In this document: piece by piece, positions 30,151 to 41,939 of the stretch | How the letters are laid out: each line of letters opens with the position of its first letter | Numbering within the stretch: position 1 is the first letter of the stretch | NCBI GenBank assembly: GCA_020466095.1 | Contig: CM035808.1 | Span: 72,595,188 to 72,659,187, forward strand | DNA length: 64,000 nucleotides | Direction: 5' to 3' | From: Chlorops oryzae | Taxonomy: Eukaryota; Arthropoda; Insecta; Diptera; Chloropidae | Notes under the pieces: generated by a model | What the model was told of the DNA's origin: nothing | Database searches by the model: none | What the model saw: only the letters and a program-made list of their open reading frames with translations | Translations under genes and position numbers: made by a program

Positions 30151-31760
30151 ACAGACCATATAGGTAGTGTCTTAAATTTTTTAAAGCCCAGACAATTGAA
30201 AGTAACTCTCGTTCATTAGTTGCATAATTTTGTTCGGTGGTAGATAAAGTGCGGGATATCATGGTAATGGGTTTTCCCTCTTGCGAAAGCACAGCTCCTA
30301 ACGCGACGGAGGATGCGTCAGTAGTCAGGTCGAAAGGTTTTGAGAAATCAGGATGGACCAAAAGAACGTCTTCCGATGCAAGAATAGCCTTCAGCTTGTT
30401 AAATGCCTGAACAGCTTCATCGTTTAATGCGATCAATTTATTTTTCGATTTGTTTTTTCCTACATGCCCGTTTTAACCAGAAAGGTATGTTGTTAGAGGT
30501 TTGGCTATTTTCGCATAATCGCGTATAATGAACGCAGTGCTCGAAGTGTTTTAGGGGTCGCGAAGTTGAGAATATCGTTTATCTTATTTGGAGAGGTTGA
30601 GATTCCCTTTTGAGAAACAACAAATCCCAGAAATTCTGTTTCAGTCTTAAAAAATTTTGATTTTTCCAAAGAAAAGCGCATTCCTGCAGTTTTAAGTTTG
30701 GATAAAATTCTATTGATATGTTCTTAGTGTGAATAATAATCCGGTGAAAAAATAATTATGTCGTCAATATAGACATGGCAAATTACTCCAATGTCTTCCC
30801 GAAGAATATCGTCGATTGCTCGTTGGAAAATAGCGGGAGCATTTCTTAGGCCGAAGGGCAATCGGCAAAATTCATATTTACCATTATTGACATTAAAAGC
30901 GGTTTTTAGACGATCTGTTTTTTTCATTGTAATCTGATGGAATCCAGATTTAAGGTCCAAAGTGCTAAAAAAATTTCCATTTTCCTAAATTTGCCAGGAT
31001 CACCGTAGTATCGGGTATGGGGTATCTGTCCGGAATTGTAATCTCGTTAATCTTTCTGAAATCTATAACCATTCTTAATTTTTGTTTACCGTTTTCGTCC
31101 AACCCTTTCTCGTTAACAACATGAATCGGAGAGCTGTACGACGAAGACGATTCTCTAATAATACCATCCCGCAGCAAAGATCTAATTTCGTTGTTAACAA
31201 ATTCGGCAGCAGAGATAGGATAAGGGTAGCTTCTAGAATAAACCGGTTCATCTGACTTGGTTTTTATTGAAGCTTCGACTTTTGTATTGTAAGGAAGTGC
31301 CCTATTCGGTTTCGCAAATGCATCGACATTTTGTGCAATTACCTGCTTGAATTCTTCGTTTATGCAAGGTGGCACAGAGGAATCGTCGATTGCTATTGTG
31401 TTAACTTGTTAGAATTTTGAATGTCTTAAAGGTTCTACTCCATTGTTGTAATAAAATTTATTATTGTGGGTATCAAGTGTGGCCTCTATTTCTTTCAAAA
31501 AATCATAATCAATAATACCGTCGTAATTTTTTACTTCGTTCAATATAAAGAATGTAGTTTTTTTTAGAGAGGATGTTAACATTGCATTTGTGTTTTATTA
31601 AGTTTTCCCCATTGACTGAACAAACTCTAAGAGGACGATCCACCAAGGAAATGCCGGTAGAAAATATGTTGGGACGTATATAATTTTTTGCAGTACCAGT
31701 ATCTATTAAAAATCGTAGCTCTTTTCCGTCTTTAGTTTTTTTTTTAACTATAAACGGTAA
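30151..31760 (-). pseudogene. pol: Errantivirus-like element C pol fragment, copy 1
   Basis: Minus strand, order protease to RNase H. Protease LIDTGTAKNY near 31690-31725; RT in two frames (30965-31375 and 30724-30960) with MDLKSGFHQI and YIDD; RNase H piece 30151-30436 with [10 protein letters not shown] and [10 protein letters not shown]. It ends abruptly at 30151 against the LTR of B, in the middle of RNase H (LRHYLYG). Breaks include a frameshift at the RT motif A junction, a stop in the linker near 31409 and another near 30722. The same breaks recur in copy 2, so the element was dead before duplication. Integrase, env and 3' LTR are not in the window. Confidence 0.85.
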
Positions 31761-31929
31761 GAGCGACCTTAGTATAAAAAATGTGCTTCATCTTCGAAGA
31801 CAGATTGCACTTCCGATTCCTCATTGCAAGAATCGAGTACATCTTCACAATTTTGTTGTTCTATTTGATTGGACTGAAAGTATTGCTCATGTGGTGCAGG
31901 TAGTTCCATATGATTGACCCGTTGATTTT

Positions 31930-33064
31930 TTACTTGGGGCATGTTAGCGTTGGTAGGGTTATTAAGTGGTTGTGCGGTTCGTTTGGGTGCAAGAGCTCCA
32001 AGTCGGGGCTGTTCATTAAAAAATTGTGGAAACTGTTGTAGCTGCGGATGCTGCTGAGCTGTTGGCTGCAGTCTTGGCTGTTGCCATTTTTAATTGTTCC
32101 TAAATTGCGTTGCTGTATGGACTTGAAAATTAGTTGGTCTTCTAAAGTACGAGGTTCTTGGGTCAACTTACATTGGAATGGGAGGGTCCTGTTGTTTATT
32201 TGGGTAAGCCAATTGAGGGTGGGTAAAAGTAAGATTCGTATTTCGTGTTTGTGGTGTAGTTCGGACAGAGTCTGGATTAATTTGTTGAAAAGCATGATTG
32301 GGAGGTTTTCCATATGATTTCGCATTCGCATATGTGTTCGCGAAATCATATCTCTGGCGGTTACGCTCCAGTTCTTGTGCGATACCCAATGCATGGGGTA
32401 AATCCTTTGGGCGGACCGAAAAAAGAGTGTCACATAATGGTCGCTTGAGTCCCGAAATAAAAACTCGTAAAGCGTTTTCCCTAGCACGTTCGTTAAAAGC
32501 ACTCGTCAGGTCTTCATTTCCGCTATACGTCATTATATTTTTATTCAATATCAAGGTCAGTTGCTTATCCACAGCGTCGTAGTACTCATTTTTTGAAAAA
32601 CGGCCCTGTCGTAAGGTATTTAGTTCATTTTCCAATATATGTAATGGTCGCTTATCAGAATAAATTTGATCGAGCCTTGAAATGATTGCTTTAAAATTTA
32701 AGGGGGTATTGAAGGAGCTCAAATTTTCGTTAGCGGAGCCTGTAATTTTATTTCTTTGGATACCCATAGCAATATAATAGGTTTCTTAACCCTCTGTATA
32801 ATAGCTAATTGCAAAATTCGTTGCCTCTCGCCAAGCAGGGTATTCTGTGTGACTTCCTTTAAATTCTGGAAGAGATTTTATAAGGCTTAAATCTGTTCTA
32901 CGATTCAATACGTTTGGAGTTATAGTAACGGGAGCAAAAGTTTCAACCGATGGAGGTCTCAAATTTTGAACAGCCTGAGTCAACCCACGAATTTTTTCTC
33001 TAATTTCATCTCTAGCGACGTCCAGCGAGGCTTCAATCAGACTTGTAACCTGTGACCTATCCAT
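31930..33064 (-). pseudogene. gag: Errantivirus-like element C gag, copy 1
   Basis: Starts at 33064. The N-terminal 92 codons end at an in-frame TAA (32786-32788) inside a conserved stretch around AWREATNFAISYYTEG. The same frame resumes and runs to 32168 (KITGSANENLSSF, ADKRPLH-like SDKRPLHILENELN). A Q/P-rich C-terminus continues in another frame to about 31930. No zinc knuckle, as in Gypsy/17.6-type errantiviruses. The internal stop is shared with copy 2. Confidence 0.85.
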
Positions 33065-34257
33065 TATGATTCAACCAACCAACACCGCCTGCCGGAACAA
33101 AACGAACCACTTTCAAATATTAACTTTTGTTTTCAAGAACACAATTTTAGAAAGCCTAATTCACAAGTTATTTTTATTTGTATATTTTTTTTATTTTTTT
33201 TTTTATTTTAATGGATATCAGACGTAAAATTTCCCTTCTAAAATTTGGAAACTCAATTGAAAGTGTTGAAATTCCTAAATTCAATTTAGATTCCAAACTA
33301 AGAAGAGGGGAAGAGTGTTTGGTAAGAAAAAAAAAAAAAAAAATAATAATAATAATAAAAAAAAATAAAAAATCAAGTATCTAAATTAACAAAATTTGAC
33401 ATTACACTTCACTTAAAAAAAAGGAGTAATTTCCCACTAGTTGCACTTCAAAGTTTAAAGAAAAGAAAAGCGAATTATTCAAAAAATTATAAATATAAAA
33501 TATATAAAATCATTCAAAATTATTTAAAAAAAAAAAATATATATATATATAGATACATATTTGAATGGAAAAATATTCTGAGGAAAAAGCAAAATTTAAA
33601 ATTCAAAATGTTCGAAATCATGAAATTTAAATAGATCATACTAATAGTAAAAGACTAAAATTTCGATAACATATATGTATATAGTTGTAAGAAAAATCGA
33701 AAAATTAGTAGCTTAAAACTGAATTATATAATTAAGAATATTATACAATTATTATATTATAAAAATTAAAATATAGATTATAATCTGTAAGTCAAATTTT
33801 TGTAAATTACAGGTGGGAGACAGTTGAAACAAAGAAAATATTTAATGAAAAAAAAGAAAGAAAAATAATAAATAAATTGAACATGAGAAACCCATAATTA
33901 AAAAAAAAAAAAAAAATAACAAGTATGAAAAAAAAAAAAATAATAAAAAAAAAAAAAAAAAATTGTTATAAAAACACACTCCAACTGTCTCAATCGAATC
34001 TATAGCAGAATGACGCAGGAGAGGACATCGATGGGATGCTGACCATGCTGACCACAAGCTTCGTAATTAACCAATATATCGTAAGGTCGTCACCTACCAG
34101 AACCAGAAACAAGAAAACTCAAAACGTTAGTCGGAAGTTCGAGCAGTTCCAGAGTTGCACCAACAAAAAATATGAAAGTTAAACCACTTAAAATTTTGGG
34201 ACCAAATAAATAGTTTTCCTGTCGGATCCCAACAAGCAGCCAATCTTCCTATAACAG

Positions 34258-34701
34258 ATGACTCAAAACACTAAGATGGCTTTTGCGGCAATCCTTACAA
34301 TAGCAATGACAAACTTACCTTCCACCGTTAATTTGAATGCCAAAACGTGGCATCGTCTTCAAAAGGGGGAGGGATGTTATGAGTCAAACAGCAGAGCAGC
34401 TCATCTTGTAGCTTACGAAATACCGCTAGCGACGGCAGACGGCCAAAAATGCAAGCTGGCATTTTGGACCTTCATACAAGCGTGCCAAGTGCAACTTTAC
34501 AGCATAGGTGACCTTACGCAGAATCGCCGAGCATGCGAATTATGCGAATATGAGAATCGAATGTTCGTGGGAACAAAACGACCAACAAACCCGGAAGCAC
34601 ACCTGCACAGATCAGCATGCGTCAGCAGGCCCATGACACCGTTCCCGAAGAACAAATCAGCGTCTGCAGAGCGCAGACTTAGGTTTAAATATATAGAATA
34701 A
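34258..34701 (+). CDS. Second copy of the 147-codon LTR-spanning frame
   Basis: Same predicted protein as at 29524-29967, within the duplicated unit. No amino-acid difference noticed between the two. It lacks an upstream gag-pol of its own because only the 3' part of B was duplicated. Confidence 0.3.
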   Translation: MTQNTKMAFAAILTIAMTNLPSTVNLNAKTWHRLQKGEGCYESNSRAAHLVAYEIPLATADGQKCKLAFWTFIQACQVQLYSIGDLTQNRRACELCEYENRMFVGTKRPTNPEAHLHRSACVSRPMTPFPKNKSASAERRLRFKYIE

Positions 34702-34884
34702 TTAGTATATAAGCTTTTGTATTCTGAACTAAGAATCAGTTGAAATCAGTTGCTAAATATAAGTTGCAGTTAACAGTTGTAGATAATCGTTTAATAAATA
34801 ATGATAAATTATAAAACTAAAGAGCGTTTCCTTTAGAAAATTCGGTCCGATAGGCGAGTGAGGGATTTCGGAAAAATCCTCACA
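34375..34884 (+). repeat. Third LTR copy of element B
   Basis: 510 bp, same ends as the other two, preceded by the same polypurine tract (34361-34374) and followed by the same C sequence ACAGACCATATAGG. It is a duplication product, not a separate insertion. Confidence 0.9.
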
Positions 34885-36500
34885 ACAGACCATATAGGTA
34901 GTGTCTTAAATTTTTTAAAGCCCAGACAATTGAAAGTAACTCTCGTTCATTAGTTGCATAATTTTGTTCGGTGGTAGATAAAGTGCGGGATATCATGGTA
35001 ATGGGTTTTCCCTCTTGCGAAAGCACAGCTCCTAACGCGACGGAGGATGCGTCAGTAGTCAGGTCGAAAGGTTTTGAGAAATCAGGATGGACCAAAAGAA
35101 CGTCTTCCGATGCAAGAATAGCCTTCAGCTTGTTAAATGCCTGAACAGCTTCATCGTTTAATGCGATCAATTTATTTTTCGATTTGTTTTTTCCTACATG
35201 CCCGTTTTAACCAGAAAGGTATGTTGTTAGAGGTTTGGCTATTTTCGCATAATCGCGTATAATGAACGCAGTGCTCGAAGTGTTTTAGGGGTCGCGAAGT
35301 TGAGAATATCGTTTATCTTATTTGGAGAGGTTGAGATTCCCTTTTGAGAAACAACAAATCCCAGAAAATTCTGTTTCAGTCTTAAAAAATTTTGATTTTT
35401 CCAAAGAAAAGCGCATTCCTGCAGTTTTAAGTTTGGATAAAATTCTATTGATATGTTCTTAGTGTGAATAATAATCCGGTGAAAAAATAATTATGTCGTC
35501 AATATAGACATGGCAAATTACTCCAATGTCTTCCCGAAGAATATCGTCGATTGCTCGTTGGAAAATAGCGGGAGCATTTCTTAGGCCGAAGGGCAATCGG
35601 CAAAATTCATATTTACCATTATTGACATTAAAAGCGGTTTTTAGACGATCTGTTTTTTTCATTGTAATCTGATGGAATCCAGATTTAAGGTCCAAAGTGC
35701 TAAAAAAATTTCCATTTTCCTAAATTTTGCCAGGATCACCGTAGTATCGGGTATGGGGTATCTGTCCGGAATTGTAATCTCGTTAATCTTTCTGAAATCT
35801 ATAACCATTCTTAATTTTTGTTTACCGTTTTCGTCCAACCCTTTCTCGTTAACAACATGAATCGGAGAGCTGTACGACGAAGACGATTCTCTAATAATAC
35901 CATCCCGCAGCAAAGATCTAATTTCGTTGTTAACAAATTCGGCAGCAGAGATAGGATAAGGGTAGCTTCTAGAATAAACCGGTTCATCTGACTTGGTTTT
36001 TATTGAAGCTTCGACTTTTGTATTGTAAGGAAGTGCCCTATTCGGTTTCGCAAATGCATCGACATTTTGTGCAATTACCTGCTTGAATTCTTCGTTTATG
36101 CAAGGTGGCACAGAGGAATCGTCGATTGCTATTGTGTTAACTTGTTAGAATTTTGAATGGCTTAAAGGTTCTACTCCATTGTTGTAATAAAATTTATTAT
36201 TGTGGGTATCAAGTGTGGCCTCTATTTCTTTCAAAAAATCATAATCAATAATACCGTCGTAATTTTTTACTTCGTTCAATATAAAGAATGTAGTTTTTTT
36301 TAGAGAGGATGTTAACATTGCATTTGTGTTTTATTAAGTTTTCCCCATTGACTGAACAAACTCTAAGAGGACGATCCACCAAGGAAATGCCGGTAGAAAA
36401 TATGTTGGGACGTATATAATTTTTTGCAGTACCAGTATCTATTAAAAATCGTAGCTCTTTTCCGTCTTTAGTTTTTTTTTAACTATAAACGGTAAGAGCG
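34885..36500 (-). pseudogene. pol: Errantivirus-like element C pol fragment, copy 2
   Basis: Duplicate of 30151-31760, with protease, RT (YIDD) and truncated RNase H in the same order. It adds single-base homopolymer changes, for example AAATTTTGCC versus AAATTTGCC near the RT motif A junction, which extend one frame to 35659 while breaking its homology. Non-functional. Confidence 0.85.
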
Positions 36501-36664
36501 ACCTTAGTATAAAAAATGTGCTTCATCTTCGAAGACAGATTGCACTTCCGATTCCTCATTGCAAGAATCGAGTACATCTTCACAATTTTGTTGTTCTATT
36601 TGATTGGACTGAAAGTATTGCTCATGTGGTGCAGGTAGTTCCATATGATTGACCCGTTGATTTT

Positions 36665-37800
36665 TTACTTGGGGCATGTTAGCGTTGGTAGGGTTATTAA
36701 GTGGTTGTGCGGTTCGTTTGGGTGCAGGAGCTCCAAGTCGGGGCTGTTCATTAAAAAATTGTGGAAACTGTTGTAGCTGCGGATGCTGCTGAGCTGTTGG
36801 CTGCAGTCTTGGCTGTTGCCATTTTTAATTGTTCCTAAATTGCGTTGCTGTATGGACTTGAAAATTAGTTGGTCTTCTAAAGTACGAGGTTCTTGGGTCA
36901 ACTTACATTGGAATGGGAGGGTCCTGTTGTTTATTTGGGTAAGCCAATTGAGGGTGGGTAAAAGTAAGATTCGTATTTCGTGTTTGTGGTGTAGTTCGGA
37001 CAGAGTCTGGATTAATTTGTTGAAAAGCATGATTGGGAGGTTTTTCCATATGATTTCGCATTCGCATATGTGTTCGCGAAATCATATCTCTGGCGGTTAC
37101 GCTCCAGTTCTTGTGCGATACCCAATGCATGGGGTAAATCCTTTGGGCGGACCGAAAAAAGAGTGTCACATAATGGTCGCTTGAGTCCCGAAATAAAAAC
37201 TCGTAAAGCGTTTTCCCTAGCACGTTCGTTAAAAGCACTCGTCAGGTCTTCATTTCCGCTATACGTCATTATATTTTTATTCAATATCAAGGTCAGTTGC
37301 TTATCCACAGCGTCGTAGTACTCATTTTTTGAAAAACGGCCCTGTCGTAAGGTATTTAGTTCATTTTCCAATATATGTAATGGTCGCTTATCAGAATAAA
37401 TTTGATCGAGCCTTGAAATGATTGCTTTAAAATTTAAGGGGGTATTGAAGGAGCTCAAATTTTCGTTAGCGGAGCCTGTAATTTTATTTCTTTGGATACC
37501 CATAGCAATATAATAGGTTTCTTAACCCTCTGTATAATAGCTAATTGCAAAATTCGTTGCCTCTCGCCAAGCAGGGTATTCTGTGTGACTTCCTTTAAAT
37601 TCTGGAAGAGATTTTATAAGGCTTAAATCTGTTCTACGATTCAATACGTTTGGAGTTATAGTAACGGGAGCAAAAGTTTCAACCGATGGAGGTCTCAAAT
37701 TTTGAACAGCCTGAGTCAACCCACGAATTTTTTCTCTAATTTCATCTCTAGCGACGTCCAGCGAGGCTTCAATCAGACTTGTAACCTGTGACCTATCCAT
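36665..37800 (-). pseudogene. gag: Errantivirus-like element C gag, copy 2
   Basis: Duplicate of the gag at 31930-33064, starting at 37800 with the same in-frame TAA after about 92 codons. One extra T in a T run near 37040 truncates the second frame at 37012, about 40 codons earlier than copy 1. This copy keeps its natural upstream leader. Confidence 0.85.
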
Positions 37801-38277
37801 TATGATTCAACCAACCAACACCGCCTGCCGGAACAAAACGAACCACTTTCAAATATTAACTTTTGTTTTCAAGAACACAATTTTAGAAAGCCTAATTCAC
37901 AAGTTATTTTTATTTGTATATTTTTTTATTTTTTTTTTATTTTAATATTTTTATTATTGAATCTTTCTATATTCGGTTTATAGAAACTAACAATATGTAT
38001 ACAAATCCTAGGGCTACTATTCATGAATACTTCCAGCCAGTGCTGGTAGGTATTTTGTATTAGTGATAATTGTTGTTGAAATAAGTACAAAGTGGTATGT
38101 AAATTTGTTGCATCAATTATAATAATATAGTTGAGTTATATATTTGTATATATAATTTTATATTTATATTTTTACAATTTTTATTTTTGAATAACGAAAA
38201 AAGGCTAAAATGCTTACTTACAACAATTTAAAAAAAAAACATTTCGTATCCGAGATCTTTCTGTTCCTCTCCGATGA

Positions 38278-38385
38278 CGAAACCACTGTAATAGCTGCTG
38301 TCGTTTTGCTTCGATGGATGAACCACTGTAATAGCTGCTGTAGTTTTGCTTCGACGAGGGAACCACTGTAGTTTTTGTAGTGTGG
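38278..38385. repeat. 51-bp tandem repeat, about 2.1 copies
   Basis: GAACCACTGTAATAGCTGCTGT plus a TTTTGCTTCGA segment repeated in tandem, last copy partial. Frames across it (QNYSSYYSG-like) are repeat translation. Confidence 0.85.
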
Positions 38386-38679
38386 CGTTTTTTCCCCCTT
38401 TTTGGCACAGACAAACTTTCTCGCTTTTATGGTGTTTTGTTTCAAGTAATTTTTTTTTTTTTTTTTTAGAATTTTGTTGGCGAAAAGTCAATGGAAATAT
38501 TTTATGAATGCCGTATGTTTTGTTTATTTGTTTTTTTTTCTTTTTCTGCTTTGAGATAATTTCGAAGAACGTTTCTTTTTTGATTTAGTTTATGAAGAGT
38601 CACTTAAATATTTTCTTATGTTTGTGCGTTTTTTTGTTCTTACTGTTTCTTGTTGTTGGATGCCAGCTATGTAAATTGA

Positions 38680-38960
38680 ACAACACTATGTGTTTAAATT
38701 TACAATATTTATTCTAACACTATGTGTTAGTTTTTTTTATTATTTAATTAAACAAATAAAATGCTTTCAACACTATGTGTTTTCAAAAATATAAAGGTTC
38801 AAAGTTTTTATAATTAAACAAATTAAATGTTTGCAACACTATGTGTTTTCAAAAAAAAAAGTTCGGAGTTTTTATAATTAAACAAATTAAATGTTTTCAA
38901 CACTATGTGTTTTCAAAAATATAAACTTTCGAAGTTTTTATAAGCACTATATGCTCTTGT
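38680..38960. repeat. Array of palindromic AACACTATGTGTT in AT-rich spacers
   Basis: About five copies of CAACACTATGTGTTTTC, each with AACAC/GTGTT inverted halves, separated by about 60 bp of AT-rich sequence including TTTTTATAATTAAACAAATTAAATG. Sited in the leader of an errantivirus-like element, the position of the su(Hw)-binding insulator array in Drosophila gypsy. Confidence 0.8.
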
Positions 38961-39234
38961 TGAGTTGTACTTCCAAACTGTTCATTCTTACATTTTAAAT
39001 TCATATCTTTGCCTAAGATTGAAAAAATTTTGCTGCGCTCGGCAGTTTATTTTGTTGAAGCAGCTAGGGTTTTAAGGAGGTTTCGGATATCAGTGCAATG
39101 CAGAAAGTAAGAACAAAGGCGAGTCGTGGGAAACTGCAATGCAGCAAAATTCCAAGCGGACAGTCACGTTGGTAGGCACGTTATCTCAAAGCATAATACA
39201 CAGACGGGCAAATATGTTGGCGGTTACGTTAACT
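38961..39234 (-). repeat. Probable 5' LTR of element C
   Basis: On the minus strand it begins AGTTAACGTAACCGCC at 39234, the AGTTA-type start common in errantivirus LTRs, exactly where LINE endonuclease coding sequence is interrupted. The inner end is not defined and there is no second LTR to compare. Confidence 0.45.
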
Positions 39235-40845
39235 TGTACGAACTAGAATAAAATATTGTATTTTTCTACGAATAAGTATACCCGCGCCCCCATGCGCCTT
39301 GCCATCTTTGTGGCAGGGTTGATAAAATATATACCCGGGGTTTGAAATTTTTGTTTGTTAAATGTGTTTCAGAGAGAAGTATAACGTCAAATTTTTCCTG
39401 ATTTAACAAATTCTTTATTTCTAGCTTATGCTTATGTAAACCGTTCGAATTCTAGGCAAAATTTTTTAGGAAATTCATATTTTAGCCAAAAGTGCTGTCG
39501 TTAGTTGTGTTTGAATTTGCACAATTCTGTCGAGTGAGTTTTGCATTGTTGGCATTAATTGGGACAAACTTTGAGTTAGAGTAGATATCATTATCTCAAG
39601 ACTACTGTTAATAGGAGAATTAATAGGGGTCGCGCGTTTAAGTGCATAAGAAACTCCTGGAGTTACAGGTTCAAATTAAGGTTGTGAGAGGATAATGGTA
39701 CAGAAACAGTAATATTTTTTGTAGGATTACGATTCATTTTTAATATTGACTCGTTTTTTCAGATCTTCATAAACTAGACAACCTCTGAAATTTGCTGAAT
39801 AATTTCCATCGCAGTTACTACATTTAAGTTAAGTGCGATCATTTTTTGCTTTTTTATCACAGACTGAGCTGTGATGAAGCTCGCCACATATTACACGTAC
39901 GGTGCGCAATTATAATACGATTTTGTGTACAAAGTCTTGGCAGTTGGTACATTGTATGGGACAATTTCTTTAATGTGGCTCTTCTACCGGTAATTTTCGA
40001 TGCAACAGGAAATGCAAATTGTATGTCGGATGGATTTCGTTTTTTTAAGCTTAAAATTGACCGGCAACAGATTAACTTTAAACATAGGCTGAGGAATTTT
40101 AGCTTTGTTAAATATATACATAACCGATCTTGCGTGAAAACCATTCCCTTCTACCGCACTCTTTATTTCGTTTGTGTCAACATCTGCTTCAATACCTTTG
40201 ACCATGACTGTAATACCTTTGCTGCTCTTCAGCTGGTATGTGTAAAAACTTTTATTCGCTCCTTCAAACTCTTTTCCAACTTTTCATAAACTATCTTGCG
40301 TGTTTGTTTGAATTTTAGTTTCATGGATATAACCCCTAGTTAAGGAAACCTTGTAAAAATTTCTATTTCCTAATAAATAAGCTAATTTGGCAACAAGTGC
40401 AATCGAGTTCCGCTCGCGCAAGTAGATTGGGGGCGGTTTAAATACTTTTTTTGGTTGATTTTCTGTTTACCGATTACCAATCAGTGTTTCTTGAGAAGCA
40501 GGAGTTTCCATTTTATTAAGTTTGGCCCTTTTGTAATTTTTTCCGGAAGGGCTGCTTTTCCTCTTCGTAATATTAATATAACAGTGCATACCGATTAGCA
40601 CCGCCTGCTGCTTATTTTGCTCTTTATTCATTTCAGAAACTATTGAACTTTGTTTGGACGAATTAAGTCCAATTACGTCTCTAGGAAAAGCGTCCAAAGG
40701 GGAATTTGGTTAAGTACTCTAGGGAGTGTCGTTAGGGCTATTTTTCTGAACGCTTAGAAAACTTATTCCACAGGTAGAGTTCGATCTCTTCCTTTCGAAC
40801 TGGGTTTTTATATTTTTGAATTGGCTTATACCTGGCTGTTCCCTT
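39235..40845 (-). pseudogene. Jockey-clade LINE, copy 3: ORF1 and start of ORF2
   Basis: Minus strand. ORF1 starts beyond about 40700. Motifs in order: INITKRKSSPSGKNY, a pre-C2HC block VKGIEADVDTNEIKSAVEGN and FNKAKIPQPMFKVNLLPVNF (about 39990-40200), a zinc-knuckle region, then LKCSNCDGNYSANFRGC, with several stops and frameshifts. ORF2 begins near 39480 and carries part of the endonuclease, with PGYIFYQPCHKDGKAHGGAG near 39290-39350. It breaks off at 39235 where element C starts. The high-coordinate end is cut near 40845 by a satellite array. Confidence 0.75.
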
Positions 40846-40859
40846 GAATTCTCGGTTTC

Positions 40860-41435
40860 AGGTTAGGCTCACTGATACCAGAATCAGCGGGAATCTCGAT
40901 TTTGGGTAGAAAACGCCAAAACTAGTTCCGAAAATGGGAGGAAGAAATCCCGATTTCAGGTAAAGATCCCTGAAACCGGATGTAGCGGCAAACTCGATTT
41001 TGGTTATTAAACGCCAAAACCAGATGCGAAAACGTGAGGAAAAAATCGCGGTTTCAAGTAAAGAGCACTGAAACCAGATTCAGCGGCAATCTCGATTTTA
41101 AGTATGAAACGCCAAAGCCAGATGCGAAAATGGGAGGAGGAAATTTCGATTTCAGGTATAGATCACTGAAACCAGGTTCAGCGGCAATTTCAATTTTGCG
41201 TACAAAACGCCAAAAACAGATGTAAAAACGGGAGGAAGAATTCTCGGTCTCAGGTAAAGATGACTGATACCAGATTCAGCGGCAATCTCGATTTTTGGTA
41301 GAAAACGCCAAAACCAGATGCAAAAGCGGGAGGAAGAAATCCCGATTTCAGGTAAAGATTTCTTAAACCAGATTCTGCGGCAATCTCGATTTTGGGTAGG
41401 AAACGCCAAAACCAGATGCAAAATTGGGATAAAGA
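40860..41435. repeat. 98-bp satellite, about 5.8 copies
   Basis: Head-to-tail units with period 98 bp, judged from AATCTCGATTTT-type starts at 40891, 40991, 41088, 41186, 41284 and 41382. Each contains AAACGCCAAAACCAGATGC and CCGATTTCAGGTAAAGAT. Units are visibly diverged. Frames crossing it on either strand are repeat translation. Confidence 0.9.
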
Positions 41436-41939
41436 TTGCTTGGTCCAAAATATGTGAACTTGACCTACGCGAATCCTTGTTCCTTGGGCGATTTCCGAAG
41501 TGTTCTTTCTTGTCCACCGGATTCCAAGTCGAGAACTGACTCAGAAGATAACTCGCGAACTGAATTGCCCGTTTGAGATCTTTTGTCACGTTATATATGA
41601 CCAAAGAGATGAACCAAATGAGAACTGTAGAAAATAAATGGAAGAATCCCGACTTGGTTCGGTGTGAGTTGGTTCCGCACAGTGTCACGTGAGCGGAAAA
41701 AAATGCAAAAAATCGAGTTCCAAATTATAATTATTTTGCAATTTTACACTTGATGGAATAGCAAAAAGAATAGCAAATGCTACAAAGAGCAGTTCCTTAC
41801 GAAATACTGGAATTGGCTAAACTCGTCTTTCGAAGCACGTTTGAGTGTAAGTGCATTTCAAATTTACATTATGGAAACTGATTATGACATAGTGCTTCTC
41901 GTTTTCTACAGAAGGTGCAGATGGTGGATAAGTGACTCT
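41436..41939. other. No gene seen between satellite and CR1-like LINE
   Basis: About 500 bp, part of which may be the 5' end of the following LINE. Nothing else recognised. Confidence 0.4.

Larger units (their letters stand above)
28493..33210. repeat. Tandem duplication, first unit (4.7 kb)
   Basis: Runs from ATGGATATCAGACG in the 3' region of element B, through its 3' LTR, to an AT-rich run ending ATTTTA beyond gag of element C. The next unit starts immediately with the same ATGGATATC. The units differ mainly in A/T homopolymer lengths plus a few substitutions (for example GCA[A/G]GAGCTCC, GAATG[T/G]CTTAAAGG). Confidence 0.9.
33211..37944. repeat. Tandem duplication, second unit (4.7 kb)
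   Basis: Second unit of the duplication beginning 28493. It contains a second copy of the B 3' region and LTR and a second copy of C. At its right end the sequence continues into unique C leader DNA after a shared ATTTTAAT, which marks the breakpoint microhomology. Confidence 0.9.
37801..38960 (-). other. Leader of element C with two tandem-repeat arrays
   Basis: On the minus strand this is the untranslated DNA between the presumed 5' LTR and gag of C. It is AT-rich and holds arrays at 38278-38385 and 38680-38960. No conventional primer-binding site was recognised. Confidence 0.55.

Noticed and set aside
38680..38960. Regularly spaced repeats resembling a CRISPR array
   Set aside because: Spacers are themselves repeated and AT-rich, and the context is a fly retroelement leader.
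39846..40289. 147-codon plus frame
   Set aside because: Antisense of LINE copy 3 ORF1, which has clear pre-C2HC motifs on the minus strand.
41152..41688. 178-codon minus frame with internal repeats
   Set aside because: The periodicity follows the 98-bp satellite; no other support.
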